From NCBI GenBank assembly GCA_026770585.1, contig MU646416.1:677750-693542 (forward strand): a stretch of DNA of 15,793 bases, in the 5' to 3' direction. The position numbers and the translations under genes were made by a program. This stretch comes from Baffinella frigidus. Lineage: Eukaryota; Cryptophyceae; Cryptomonadales; Baffinellaceae. Shown one piece after another: positions 1-12,200 of this stretch; the first letter of the stretch is position 1; the number at the start of each line of letters is the position of its first letter. The notes beneath the pieces were generated by a model. The model was not told the origin of the DNA. It saw only the letters and a list, made by a program, of their open reading frames with translations, and ran no database searches.

Positions 1-84
1 CCCTCCCTCCCTCCCTCCTCCTCTCCCTCTCCCTCCCTCTCCTTCTCTCTCCCCCTCCCTCCATCTCTCTCCCTCTCTCTCTCT
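1..84. repeat. CT-rich low-complexity tract
   Basis: Almost pure C and T (CCCTCCCTCC, then CTCTCTC). It lies just upstream of the exon 1 acceptor and could act as its polypyrimidine tract. The upstream intron or gene part is cut off by the window edge. Confidence 0.85.
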
Positions 85-107
85 GACCGGATGCAACCCT
101 CGAACAG

Positions 108-225
108 GACGCGCACGACCAGGAGCAGAAAGGGCTGCTCGAAACAACCCCGACAGGCTCGCTGGCGCCGGCAGCAGCCTCTGGGGGAGGGCAGCTCAAC
201 TCGACGCTCAGCGGCGCTAGTGGAG
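108..225 (+). CDS. Exon 1: Ser/Gly/Ala-rich segment in late AAA4
   Basis: Follows a long CT-rich tract (1-84) and the acceptor CGAACAG; donor is G|GTGCGT (phase 1). It encodes an acidic start (DAHDQEQKGLL) followed by a low-complexity Thr/Ala/Ser/Gly stretch, which I read as a lineage-specific insert or linker. It has no diagnostic dynein motif. It is included because its phase joins exon 2 exactly (G + GG). An alternative is that this is not coding. Confidence 0.5.
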
Positions 226-3200
226 GTGCGTGTGCTCTCACCCCCCCCCCCCTCCATTTCCTGGTGTTGGTGGACACTCGTCTGATGAGTGGTGGAGGGC
301 ACGAAGAGTGACAGATGAGTGGTGGGGGGCACAGGGCTGGACAGATGAGTGTTGGTGAAGAGTGACAGATGAGTGACTTTCCCCTCCCTCTCTCTTCCAG
401 GGTAGTTACGTTTTTAACTAATCTGGGTGTTGGGGCACAGGGCTGGGCGACACGTCGCATCCCGCGGAATACTGTAGTTAGGTTGGTAGAGAGTGACTCA
501 TCTGAGTGTACAGACAGAGAGTGACTCATCTGAGTGTACAGACAGACAGTGACTCATCTGAGTGTACAGACAGACAGTGACTCATCTGAGTGTACAGACA
601 GAGAGTGACTCATCTGAGTGTAGAGAGTGTCTGAGTGTAGAGCGTGACTCATCTGAGCGGTGGGGGGACACAGGGCTGGGCGACACGTCCGCGCCTGCCG
701 GGGCAAAGAAGCTCTCGCCCGAGACGATGCAGCAGGCTGCGCGCCACACCGCTCTGGTGACTGACACCTTCCACTCCTCCTCATTTGAGGCCCCTTCACA
801 TCTTTGCATTTGAGGCACCTTCACATCTTTGAGGCACCTTCACATCTTCTCGTTAGACGATGCAGCATGCTGCGAGACACACCGCTCTGGTAACACCACC
901 TTCACCTCTAAACCCTGGTGACACCTTCATTCCTTCACATCTGTGGCACCTTTTCCCATTCTCATTATCTCATTTGTGGCACCGGCGTTTGTTTGGTCTC
1001 CTACACCCTACACCCTACACCCTACACCCTACACCCTACACCCTCCCCTTCGCATCAGACGATGCAGCAGGCTGCGCGCCACACCGCTCGGGTAGAGCGC
1101 TGTGAAGAGAAGTTGGCCACCGGAAAATGGGAAAATGGAGAAATTGGAGCCATTTTGTCAACTTTTGAGAAATTCATGGTACTAAATTTCTCCAAAGTTG
1201 ACAAAATGGCTCCAATTTCTCCATTTCCCATTATTTCCCGTGGCCAACTTCTCTGCACAGCGCTCTAACACCTTCCGCTCCTACTGGCGCCGTCCACCCC
1301 TTCCACGCCTTGTCCTACATTCAGCTTCACTCCGTCACATGTGTCCACCACATTTCGATTGCACCCGTCCACCTTGACTGCAGGCTGCGAGGCACACCGC
1401 CCTGGTAACTGACACCTCCTGCCCTCCTTATTTTTCCCCCTTCACGTTCCAGTTGCACCCGTCCATCTTGGAAACTATCTCCCCCTACCATTTCTCGATC
1501 GGGTGGGTTCGACACGTGCACTTTTTTGCCCTCATACTTTTCGAAAAGTGATCAACTCATCTCCCTACGACCGATTGCTTTGCAGGTGCACTCCGCAGCC
1601 AACGACCTCGTGTCCCGAAACCCAATGTTCGACGACGCCCGCCTTGGCTCGTTTCCCGCCTCGGCGTTTGTTTGGTACCCTACACCCTGAACCCTGAACC
1701 CTAAACCCCAAACCCTGAACCCTAAACCCTGAACCCTGAACCTTCAAACCTGAACTCCTAAACCCTAAACCCTAAACCCTAAATCCTAAACCCTAAACTC
1801 TAAACCCCAAACCCTAAACCCTTAAACCCTAAACCCTAAACCCTTAACCCTAAACCCTAAACCCTAAACCCTAAACCCTTAAACCCTACACCCCAAACCC
1901 TAAACCCTAAACCCTACACCCCAAACCCCAAACCCCAAACCCCAAACCCCAAACCCCAAACCTCAAACCCCAAACCCCCAAACCCCAAACCCCAAACCCC
2001 AAACCCCAAACCCTAACCCAGGTACCACGAAGTGTGGCGGCGAGTGTTTCTCGGGAGGAAGGCGGAGCTTGGGAGCAAGTTCCAGAAGGCGAAAATCGCC
2101 GCGTCGAAGCTCCAGGCACGCGCGCCCCTGACTATGCTATATTGATCGTGACTATCCCTTAAGTGGCCAGTAGGCGCATACGCCCTACCGTAGGGCCCTA
2201 GGACCTGCCTAGGACCTCTTGGCCCGCAAATTTGGGGGCCTGGCCACTTAAGGGATAGTGACTATACTACGATGAGTGACTATAGTGACTCTACTATATT
2301 TAGTGACCAAAGTGACTACAGTATATTGATGCTCAACGGCGCATGGTGCTATCGCGTCACTATGCACAGTCGAAATTCTCTCCTGACGCCTGACGTCTGA
2401 CGGGTGCGTGTTTGAGCAGGCTGCCTTGGAGGGGCTGTACGACATTGAGACGGCGATCGAGGACCAGAAGCAAGTGGTCGAGCAGCGCACCATGGCCGTC
2501 AACCGCATGCTCGCCCAAGTCGGCCAGGAAAACGCGTCGCTTGAAGAGCAGCGCGCACGGCTCCGGGAGGATGAAGGCAAGCTCGCTGAGATCGAGGCCG
2601 AGATCGCAACGCTTCAGGTCAGCATTCAACCTCCTTCTCTGATATCTCAACTCTTCAGGTCAGCACTCGGCCTTGCACACACATAGCCCTCTGAAATCTC
2701 AACGATTCGTGTCAGCACTCGACATTGCACACACCTCGAAGGGGGTCGTGTGGGACGATTGTGGAATCTGAGTCGGGCGCGTGTGCGCAGGCGGCGTTGA
2801 ACGAGCAAGTTGACATGGCTGGACCGCTTCTCGTAGGGTGCCACCGTATGCAGTACCGTACAGGTTCGTGGTGCGACATTCAGACCTTGCGCGGCAAGGG
2901 TCCACTAAGAGGGCACCAGATACCCTCACCTCACACCATAGAACCTCGCCTATCGGTCCGCTCTCGTCCTCCCCCAGTGGCTATACGTCTGCGCCATTCG
3001 ATCCGGCCGATTTTGTGGGGCGGTTTTGGGTCCTGAGGCGGGTGCGTGTGCGCAGGCGGCGCTGAACGAGCAAGTTGACATGGCTGGACCGCTTCTCGAA
3101 GACGCCGAGGCGGGGCTGGTGATTGCCTGCACCCTAACCATTAACCCCAACACCCCAAGCCCCAAACCCTAAATCCTACACCCTAACCCCTAAACCCTAA

Positions 3201-6200
3201 ACCCTAAACCCTAGACACCAAACCTTCAACCCTAAGCCCAGAACCCTAAACCCCAAACCCCAAACCCCAAACCCCACACCCTACACCCTAAATCCTAAAC
3301 CCCAAACCCTAAATCCTAATTCTTAAACCCGAAACCCTAAACCCTTAACCCTGAACCTTAAACCCTACACCCCACACCCTACACCCTAAACCCCAAACCC
3401 CAAACCCAAACCCCAAACCCCAAACCCCACACCCTACACACCAAACCCCAAACCCTAAACCCTAAACCCCACACACCACACCCTGCTCCCTAAACCATAA
3501 ACCATAAACCATAAACCCCAAACCCCACTCCCACCCCACACCCTAAACCCTAAACCCGAAAAAGGTGATGGTGGACCACGACAGCATCGCGGCATTGCGG
3601 GGCATGGTCCTACCGTCCGAGGACACGCTCCAGGTTCCACTCCCGATCGACCTCGGCACACAATAAAACTCCGAGGCCAGAATCGGGTCTTGGGTTCTGG
3701 TGAAAGCTTTTAATACTGCTGGACTGTTCTCTCCATGCTCTTCATCTGACGCCGTTCGAGAGGGGATGTGAAACTCGCGCTGGTGTCTTTTAACACGTTT
3801 GGGAAAACATTGATGCACGGGCACCACATTTGCGCGGGCACCACTTTTGTGTGGTTCTGAAGCGGGCCTGAACCGGGGCCAGGTGGCGCAAGCCGTGGTG
3901 ATTCTCCTCTCTGGCGCTGGTGTTCCAGGTCAGTTCCCGAATAACTCTCGGTTGCATCCCATCACCTACTTGATTTCGCAAGGCGTCCGTCTAAAGGATC
4001 TCCGGTACAGATCCTGGTTTTTAAAACCCTAAGAGTACCAAACGGCTGCAACGCCAAGCCAAATTTGTGTATATTAGGTGACGGAACTAGATTTTTATAG
4101 TATATTAGGTGGCAGAACTAGATTGCACGCAGTGTGCGGAACGCTCCCAGCGTCCCACCATGCCAACCGTCCACCCACCTTTGCTCATTTCAAAATCGGT
4201 AATAGATTTTTGTGTGAACCGTCCTCTCTTGGTTCGCAGACCACCGGCTCCTCCAATGGAAGGAAGTGAAGAAGCACCTCAAGCCTGAATCCTTCCTGTC
4301 GACCCTCTCGAAGTTCAACGTCAAGAACGCGCACCCCGAGGCTGTGGAGCAGCTCGAGGCCAACTGGCTCCCACTCCCGACGCCTCTCGAAGGTGCTACA
4401 ATTACTACACATCAGAACCTTGCGTCGTCCATAAAAACGGCGATTATTGTGTAGTAATTAACATGTCACTTCGAATAGACGGCTCATTGCCCCCCTAATT
4501 TCAAATAGATGGCTCGTTACGATCCATGTCAAGAACGCGCACCCCGAGGCTGTCGAGCAGCTGGTGGCCAACTGGCTCCCACTCCCGATGCCTCGTGAAG
4601 GTGCCGCCCCAAAATTGTTCAACCGATGGTGATTGGTTGTTTTTTGAAATAGTGCATGCCATGCAGTTTAGGGCCGCTGTGCATGCAGGCACAGCGACCC
4701 GAAACCCTGAACCTGGGTGGCTGTATGTACCCCACAACCACCGTGATATTGTCAAATCGATCAGGCGAGAAGAGCTGACAGAGACGGTGGTGTTGAATCA
4801 GCTCAACGTGAATCGGCTCAAATTAATCGGCTCAAATTGACCCCCAAATCGAATGCTCAAATTGACGCATGAAACAGCTGAAATGGACCTCTGCATTTTG
4901 CAGGGGAGGGTCCAACAGAAACGACAGCCTTGATCATGGGGCTCTCGCAGTGGGTCACGTCCATCGTCAAGATGTCCAATCTCAATCGCGTCAAATCAAA
5001 TCTAAATCGCGTGAACTCAAATCAAATCGGATCAAATGGTTGAGGTGTTTGTGTAAACCCTACACCCCTGCAAATTTCCAGGAGAAGAGCCGACGGAGAC
5101 GACGGCGTTGATCGCGGGGCTCTCGCAGTGGGTCACGTCCATCGTCAAAATGTTCCACATCTACACGGTACGTCACATTTGGTGTTGCCTAGAACCACCC
5201 AGAGAAACCACGTGCGTGTACCACCCTGTGAAACCATTTTGAGTGGAGCAAAATAAGGTTCGTCCGGACGTTGTGTGCCGAAACGCGATTGTTTCATGGA
5301 CCTCATGTACTCATTTGCGCTCCAGAATGAACTCGCACTGAGAATCGACCGTGTCCTGCCCATACAGAGACAAAATTCCCTGCAGTGCTGATTTTTTTCT
5401 GAAAAACGTGAACCGTAAATACTGGTTCTCCTGAAATTGCAGGTGATCAAGCCGAAGCAGAGCCAGCTGAAGGAGCTGACAGCCGAGAAGAAAGTGCTCT
5501 CAAACTCTGTGTCTGAGCTCACCTCCCGCATGAAGGCTCTCCAAGCCCGCCTCCAGGCTCGATCCCCACCCCATGTGGAAACAGATTTGATTTGAATCAC
5601 CTTTTGCTATCTTGTGGGTGGGTGGTGTGCTATGGTATAGGTATGTAGAGGCAAAAGGAGCAAATTCCAAATTGTGTGGGAGCTCACGTCGAGGATGAAG
5701 GCTCTCCAAGCTCGCCTCCAGGCTCGACCCCTCAGCCCTAAACCCTCAACCCTAAACCGATCCCTCCCCCTACTCAACCAAGCCCTAGGCGGCGCCTCCT
5801 GCTTGCATTTGCGAAATCTTCCGACGCAGACGACGAGCCTACTCTCGAGTGTACCTCTTCTGTTGGGACACCATGTACCTGTTGGAAGACTAGTGGCCGA
5901 GGGGGAAGTGGCGCGGGGTTCTTGCGGGGAACGTAACCCCCACTATGCACACACGCCTTGGGGGACGCCTCCTGCTTGGCGCAAGGCTCACCGCATGCTG
6001 GGTCACGCGAGCGCTCTCCCCATCGGCACACATGCCCCATCCCCACCACTCTTGCACCCTCCACGTCCACTTTCGCCCACACCCGTCACCCCTCCACCCT
6101 CCACCATATTATATTTATTACGGATCAAACCCAACGTGATCACCGTGTGTGCCCTTCCGTGGACGCCTTGTAAGACCAGCCTGCTCCACCAGCCACCCGA

Positions 6201-9200
6201 AGTTTACCAGACGGGATATACAACCTGTAGTAAATTTCACTTGCGGTACACTTCCGAGGTGTTTCACCTGGTGAAAAAGAATAGTCAACTCCAACCCGAT
6301 CTGGATCTCTTCTGGTGGCTGGTGGCTGATTGATCCGCACCGTTCCGACAGGATCTGATGAAGAACTTCCAAGACGCGGCAGAAGAGAAGAACTCATCGG
6401 TCGCGGGCCTCGAGAACCTGACAGCATCCTGCAACATCGCGGGCAAGCTCGCTCAAGTCATCAAGTCGTCCAGGTCCAGCTGCCACTCGCGCGCACGTGC
6501 GCACTACATGTAGTTGTACACAGTTGACACATCTATTATAGCCGCCATGTTTGCACATGCGCGCAAGTACACGCGCCGCCGCCTTGTACTGAGCTGGTAT
6601 CCCTGCGGGGCGTCCCACGTCTCGTGGGAGCGTCCCACGTCTGGAGGTATCACAGCTTCGTCGGGTACGCAACGTCCATTCGTAGTTACTACCCGTGTGC
6701 AAACCGGTTTAATTCAGGGTGGTGGGGCGTGTGCGCGTCCCAACCCCTGAACTCTGAACCCTGAACCCTGAAACCGAAACCCGAAACCCGGAACTCCAAC
6801 CCACAACGCGCAACCAGGTCGAACCCAATCCTAGACGCGCTCTAGGACGGAGCAGCAGCTGGAGTACCTATTGTGGTTTACTAGTGTTTTACTTGTGTTT
6901 TATTAGTGTTTTAGATGGGTTATTAGTTTTTTACGAGTAGGTAACAAGCGCGGCTGCGACGAGCGTGTCGCCCACAAGGCACCGCTCTCTCTCTCTCGCC
7001 ACAGAACGTCCCGAGCTTGCAACCCTTGTGCAAACCGGTTTACTAATGGTGGTTGGGTGTTTGTGTGTGTGAGAAGGTCGAACCCGATCCAGTTACCTAC
7101 GAGTACAGAACTAATTCACCCTCTAAAACAAATACAACACTTGTAAAACACTAGTAAAACACTAGTAAACCCCTCTCACACACCAAGAAATTAAGGGTGG
7201 TGGGGTGTGAGCAGGTCGAACCCGATCCAAGACGCGCTGGACAGGACGGAACAGCAGCTCGAGTGCCTCCTGGGCGACACACTCGTCGCGGCCGCGCTCG
7301 TTACCTACTCGGGCCACCTCGACCTCCGCGGGAGATCGTCGTTTATCGAGGTTATACCAAAACCATGGGTTTCAGGTTACGAGCCTATGTAACTTTTTCA
7401 GGTTGCAAGGTTATGTTTTTAGGTTACGCGCGTATGTTTTTAGGTTACGGGCCTATGTAGACAGGACGGAGCAGCAGCCTAGAGTGCCTCCTGGGCGACA
7501 CGCTTGTCGCAGCCGCGCTCGTTACCTACTCGGGCCACCTCGACCTCCGCAGGCGGTCGTCCTTCATTGAGGTCACCTACCATCCCTACAGTCCCGGCCA
7601 CGATCAGACTACGCCACAATTTGACCAGGAAAATATTTTGACCAGAACAGCAGCGTGAGTGCCTCATGGGCGACACGCTCGTCGCGGCCGCGCTCGTTGC
7701 CTACTCGGGCCACCTCGACCTGAGAGGCCGATCGTCCTTCATTGAGGTTCCCATTACCATCCCGATCGTCGTTTATTGAGGTTACCTACCAGTCCGGCCA
7801 CGACCTCACCAGACCACTGTGGTTCAGGGGTTAGGTTGGAGGGCTCTAAACCATACACCACACACCCGTAAACCCTAAACCTTGAACCCAAAACCCTAAA
7901 CTCTAACCCCCAAATCCTAAATCCTGAACCCTAAACCCTAAACCCTAAACCCTAAACTCTAAACCCTGAACCCTAAACCCTACACCCTAAACCCCAAACC
8001 CTAAACCCCAAACCCCAAACCCTAAACGCAGGACACCGTGCTGGCGGACCTGCGCGCACAGAAGATACGCGTGTCTATCCCCCCCACACTCAACGCGCTC
8101 GTCAGCTCGGAACACGACGGGGAACATTCTCAAGTTAACTATTGGATTTTTCCTCAGGAAACACGCCAAAAGTCAGCGATTTTGGTCACGTTATGTCCAA
8201 ATATCCGGGCGAGACGTGCTTCGAAGCCTCGCGAGTGGTGACGTGGGCATGTTTGGTGCAGGATAACGTGCTGGCGGATCTCCGCGCACAGAAGATCCGC
8301 GTGTCGATCCCCCCCACACTCGACGCTCTCGTCAGCGCCGCCCAGGTACAACCACTGCAATATCCTCCCCCTACCACGCAGGGCTCGAAACATCCACTTT
8401 TGGCATCATTCAGCGCAACTTGGAGGATTCTACAAGCCATTTTAGCCTGATCTGGCTAAGATAAGACAGTCGTTACCCTCGAGCCCTCTGGCCTGGTACC
8501 GCGTCTCGATCCCCCCCCCACACTCGACGCTCTCGTGAGCGCCGCCCAGGTACAACCTCCCTCCAAACTTGACGGGTTTGTACCGCACACCCAGCATGTC
8601 AACTTGAGACTAGTAAGGCAACCCGCATGCTCGTGCGTTCCCGGACCCGTGCACACTGCCTAGCTCTGCCTCTGTTGTTCTGGGCTCCTCGTTAAATCCA
8701 TTTAGATGCGCTTGGTACTGGAGCTTGTGCACGGAGTCCTGATCTAAATGTATTTCATGGAGAGTCCAGATCTGCTGCATCCCCCCCACCGTCCAGGTAC
8801 AACCACTGGAATATCCTCCCCCTACCACGCCATTGGGCTCGAAACATCCACTTTTGGCATCATTCAGCGCAACTTGAAGGATTCTAAAAGTCATTTTAGC
8901 CTGATCTGGCTAAGATAAGACAGTCGTTACCCTCGAGCCCGCTGGCCTGGTACCGCGTGTCTATCCCCCCCACACTCGACGCTCTCGTCAGCGCCGCTCA
9001 GGTACGTCTAAACTCTAAACCCTTAACCCTTAACCCTTACCCCTTAACCCTTAACCCTCAACCCTAAACCCCAATCCCTAAACCCCAAACACTACGCCCT
9101 AAACCCTAAACGATAAACCCTAAACCCAAAACCCTAAACCCTAAACCCTAAACCAGGTGGCAGAATGGCGCTGGAACGGGCTCCCCCCGCAGAGCTTCAT

Positions 9201-12200
9201 GGCGGAGTCGGCAGCGATCGCGCTCAACTCAGCCGCCTGGCCGATGCTCATCGACCCAGGCCCTACACCCTACACCCTGCACCATGCACCCTACACCATA
9301 CACCATACACCCTACACCCTAAACCCTCAACCGTACACCCTAAAGGTTAAAACCCTACACCCTAAACCCTAAACCCTAAACCCTTAACCCTAAACCCTAA
9401 ACCCTACACCCTAAACCCTACACCCTAAACCCTAAACCCTGAACCCTAAACCCTAAACCCTGAACCCTAAACCCTAAACCCTAAACCCTAAACCCTACAC
9501 CCTGAACAGATGGCATCGCGCTCGACTGGCTGACCATGCACTACACCCCCCCGGGGTACACGCCACACCCTCAACCCTATCAGTATCAGTCTCTCTTGCT
9601 CTCTCTCGCACCCACACTCACATACTCTCTCACCCTCCGGATCTTGCCTGTATCTGGGCACCCTAAATCCCCGACCCCGAAAAAAGGTCGCGGGTGACGA
9701 TGCTGCGGACGATCACGACGAACCAGGAGAACCTCATCGAAGTCGTCCGGGCGTGCGTCCAAGACGGCCGCCCCCTCGCGATTTACGGCGGAGGCGGTAC
9801 GCCATTGCTTGCAATTTGAGAAGGGATTTCGTACCCGTGGGCCCTGCGAGGTTGTCCGGGCGTGATTCCAGGACGGCCGGCCCCTCGCTGTCTACGGCGG
9901 CGGCGGTACCGCTCCCTCCGTCGAGAGTTGGGTGAGAGTCCTAGGACTCTCAGACAACAAGACATTCGATCCTAGGTGTCCTAGTGCGTACCGTAGTTCA
10001 ATTATGTACGCTGACAGCCTCGGTATCTACGATGGAGGCGATACGACTCCCCCGGAGTTGGAGCCATTGCTTGCAATCTGAGATTGGATTCTCTACCCTA
10101 GGGCCCTGCGAGGTTGGCCGGGCGTGATTCCAGGACGGCCGGCCTCTCGCTATCTACGACGGCGGCGGTAACTCCACCACACATAGACCTTTGCAAAACC
10201 GGGTTCGCCATAAAATGCTCCGCGGTGACGGGACTCGAGGTTGTCCGGGCGTGCGTCCGGACAACCTCGATGAGGTTCTCCTGGTTCGTCGTCATCTTGC
10301 GATTTACGGCGGCGGCGGTACCCTCGGAACCCGGAACCCGATTTCGCACCCTCTTTGAAGGGCAGTGACTCTCCACGGTGAGGGGACTGGAGGGTTTTCG
10401 AGCGTGCAAAGGTGACTGGACTGACGCGACGGGCGGGTGCGTGGGGGTCTGGCGACGATCAGGGCAGGTAGGGGTCTCACGAATCAATGGAGAGCTGATG
10501 CGAGGGGTGCGTGGCAGGTGGGTTTCTTCAGTGGATCAATCAAGAGCTGATGGGGCTGATGGTTTTGTTTGGACTGACTTGAGGTGCGCATTGCAGGTGG
10601 TGGTCGCACGACGATTAATCGTGAGAGAGCTGATGGATGTCGGAAACCAGGTCGTTAAGGGCGTGCGGAGGTGACGTGACTGATGCAACGGGTGGGTGCG
10701 TGGGGGTAGCTGGGGGTTTCACCACGATCAATCGAGAGCTGATACGGAACGCATGGTGGTGTGTGAACTAACTTGAGGTTTCTCTTTTCAGGTGGGGGTC
10801 TGACGACGATCAACCGAGAGCTGATGGAACTGATCCTCCGCAAGTACTTCGTCCGAAAGCGTGCCACGGTCCCATCACCCCCCGTGCGACACACCGGACT
10901 TTGAAGGAATTTTGAATAACCCCTAAGCGACAAGACCTAGGGCCCTACGGTAGGCAACCCGTAGGGACATAGGGGGGTTCCTACGAATTGAACTCATCCT
11001 CCGCAAGTACTTTGTCCGAAAGCGCGCCACGGTCCCAGCACCCCCCTCAAATATTACGAAGTGGATACTTCACCAAAGTTGCCAAGTGGATACCTCAAAT
11101 GTTGCCACGGCCCTCGCACCCCTCCCAACCTCACCCCTCCCTACCCCTCCCAACCGCCCCCCCCCATCACCCCTCCAAACCGCACCACCCCATCACCCCT
11201 CCCAACTGACCCGTTTTCATCGGTGCGCCAACCCCCGAGTTTCTCTCCTGGCGAATCCCCCGCAAATAGAGCGTTTGAGGTAATTGTTGTCCGTTTTGGA
11301 CTTGCGGTTTTCCCGTTTTCCAATTTTGATTTGTACCAGAAGTGTCCATTTAAAGATCGTAAAACATTTTAAATGGACACTGCTGGTACAAATCAAAACC
11401 GGGAAACGGGAAAACCGTATGTCCAAAACGGACAACAATTACCGCAAACGCTCTACTTTGTCTGCAAGCGCGCCACGGTCCCCCCACCACCCCTCCACCT
11501 CTCCCAGCCACCTGAACAAATCGGGGGTTGGCCCAACGATCAGAACCGTTTTGATTGGTTTGATCGTTGGGCTGATCAAACGTGAGAGTCAAGAGTCGTT
11601 GGGGTTCTGTCAGTCTTTTCCGGCGGTGGACTCGGGTCTTTATCCGGGGAAACCTTTTTTTCTTTAGTTTGATGGCAAGAAAAATTACTACACAATTCGT
11701 TCTTATTAGTAATATTAAAGCATTGATAGACTCTGGGAGGCGACACGCGAGAGCAGAAAGATGCTCTAGAGAGTCACCTACCCAGAGTCATATATCACCG
11801 AGTATACAACAGTATACGAAGATTATGAGTAATTTTCCTTGCCATCAAACTAAAGAAAAATAGGTTTCCCCGGATAAGACTGCACGCCGGCGTGTCCTGA
11901 CAGGCGTTGGACTCCCGAAAATACAGGTTGTGAACCTCGGAGCGGGCGAGCCTGTGGAGGTGCATCCCAAGTTCCGGCTCTTCCTCGTCACTGGGCGCAA
12001 CAAGGTACCCTCACCTTCAGCTCCGCATCGGAAAACTTCGCAACTGCGTCAATCTCCTACGCATGCGCCCGGATTCCGGGCGCATTTGTATGGGAGTTGA
12101 CTTAGGAAACCATCGATGTGCCCATAAAATACCTCCAGGGTGGTACGCACCGTGCTATTTGGCGCAAGACCTAATCACACATCGGGCTACGAAGTGATTT

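Larger units (their letters stand above)
6874..7172. repeat. Inverted repeat, about 75-base AT-rich arms
   Basis: Left arm 6874-6943 begins GGTTTACTAGTGTTTTACTT. The right arm (about 7091-7172) ends in AAAACACTAGTAAACC, its approximate complement. Both inner ends carry a piece of exon 13 (GTTACCTAC or its complement), so the foldback formed within or captured exon 13 sequence. Confidence 0.7.

Noticed and set aside
487-660. Regular repeats that might be a CRISPR array
   Set aside because: Units are contiguous and lack unique equal-length spacers, and the surroundings are eukaryotic introns with no cas-like genes. It is a minisatellite.
2248-2650. Minus-strand open frames of about 100 codons
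   Set aside because: Antisense shadow of exon 5, whose plus-strand heptad helix is a far better explanation.
5145-5600. A 151-codon minus-strand open frame
   Set aside because: It is antisense to exons 10 and 11 and their intron, and its protein is not recognisable. It is a shadow of the real exons.
5674-6333. A 219-codon open frame on the plus strand
   Set aside because: It begins in an echo of exon 11 in a different frame and runs through C-rich intron. It has no recognisable domain, and exons 11 and 12 join in phase around it.
7461-7746. Second and third copies of exon 13 as genuine consecutive exons
   Set aside because: One has a frameshift and both lack the phase-2 acceptor start. Including them would duplicate the GDTLVAAAL motif, which occurs once in dynein.
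10098-10487. A 129-codon minus-strand open frame
   Set aside because: It covers decayed exon 17 echoes and the exon 18 start array. Similarity to exon 17 on the minus strand comes from the inverted fragment at 10258-10293, not from a gene.
11269-11453. A structured non-coding RNA gene
   Set aside because: The long hairpin is better explained by a miniature transposon, given the TA flanks and the reconstructable empty site.
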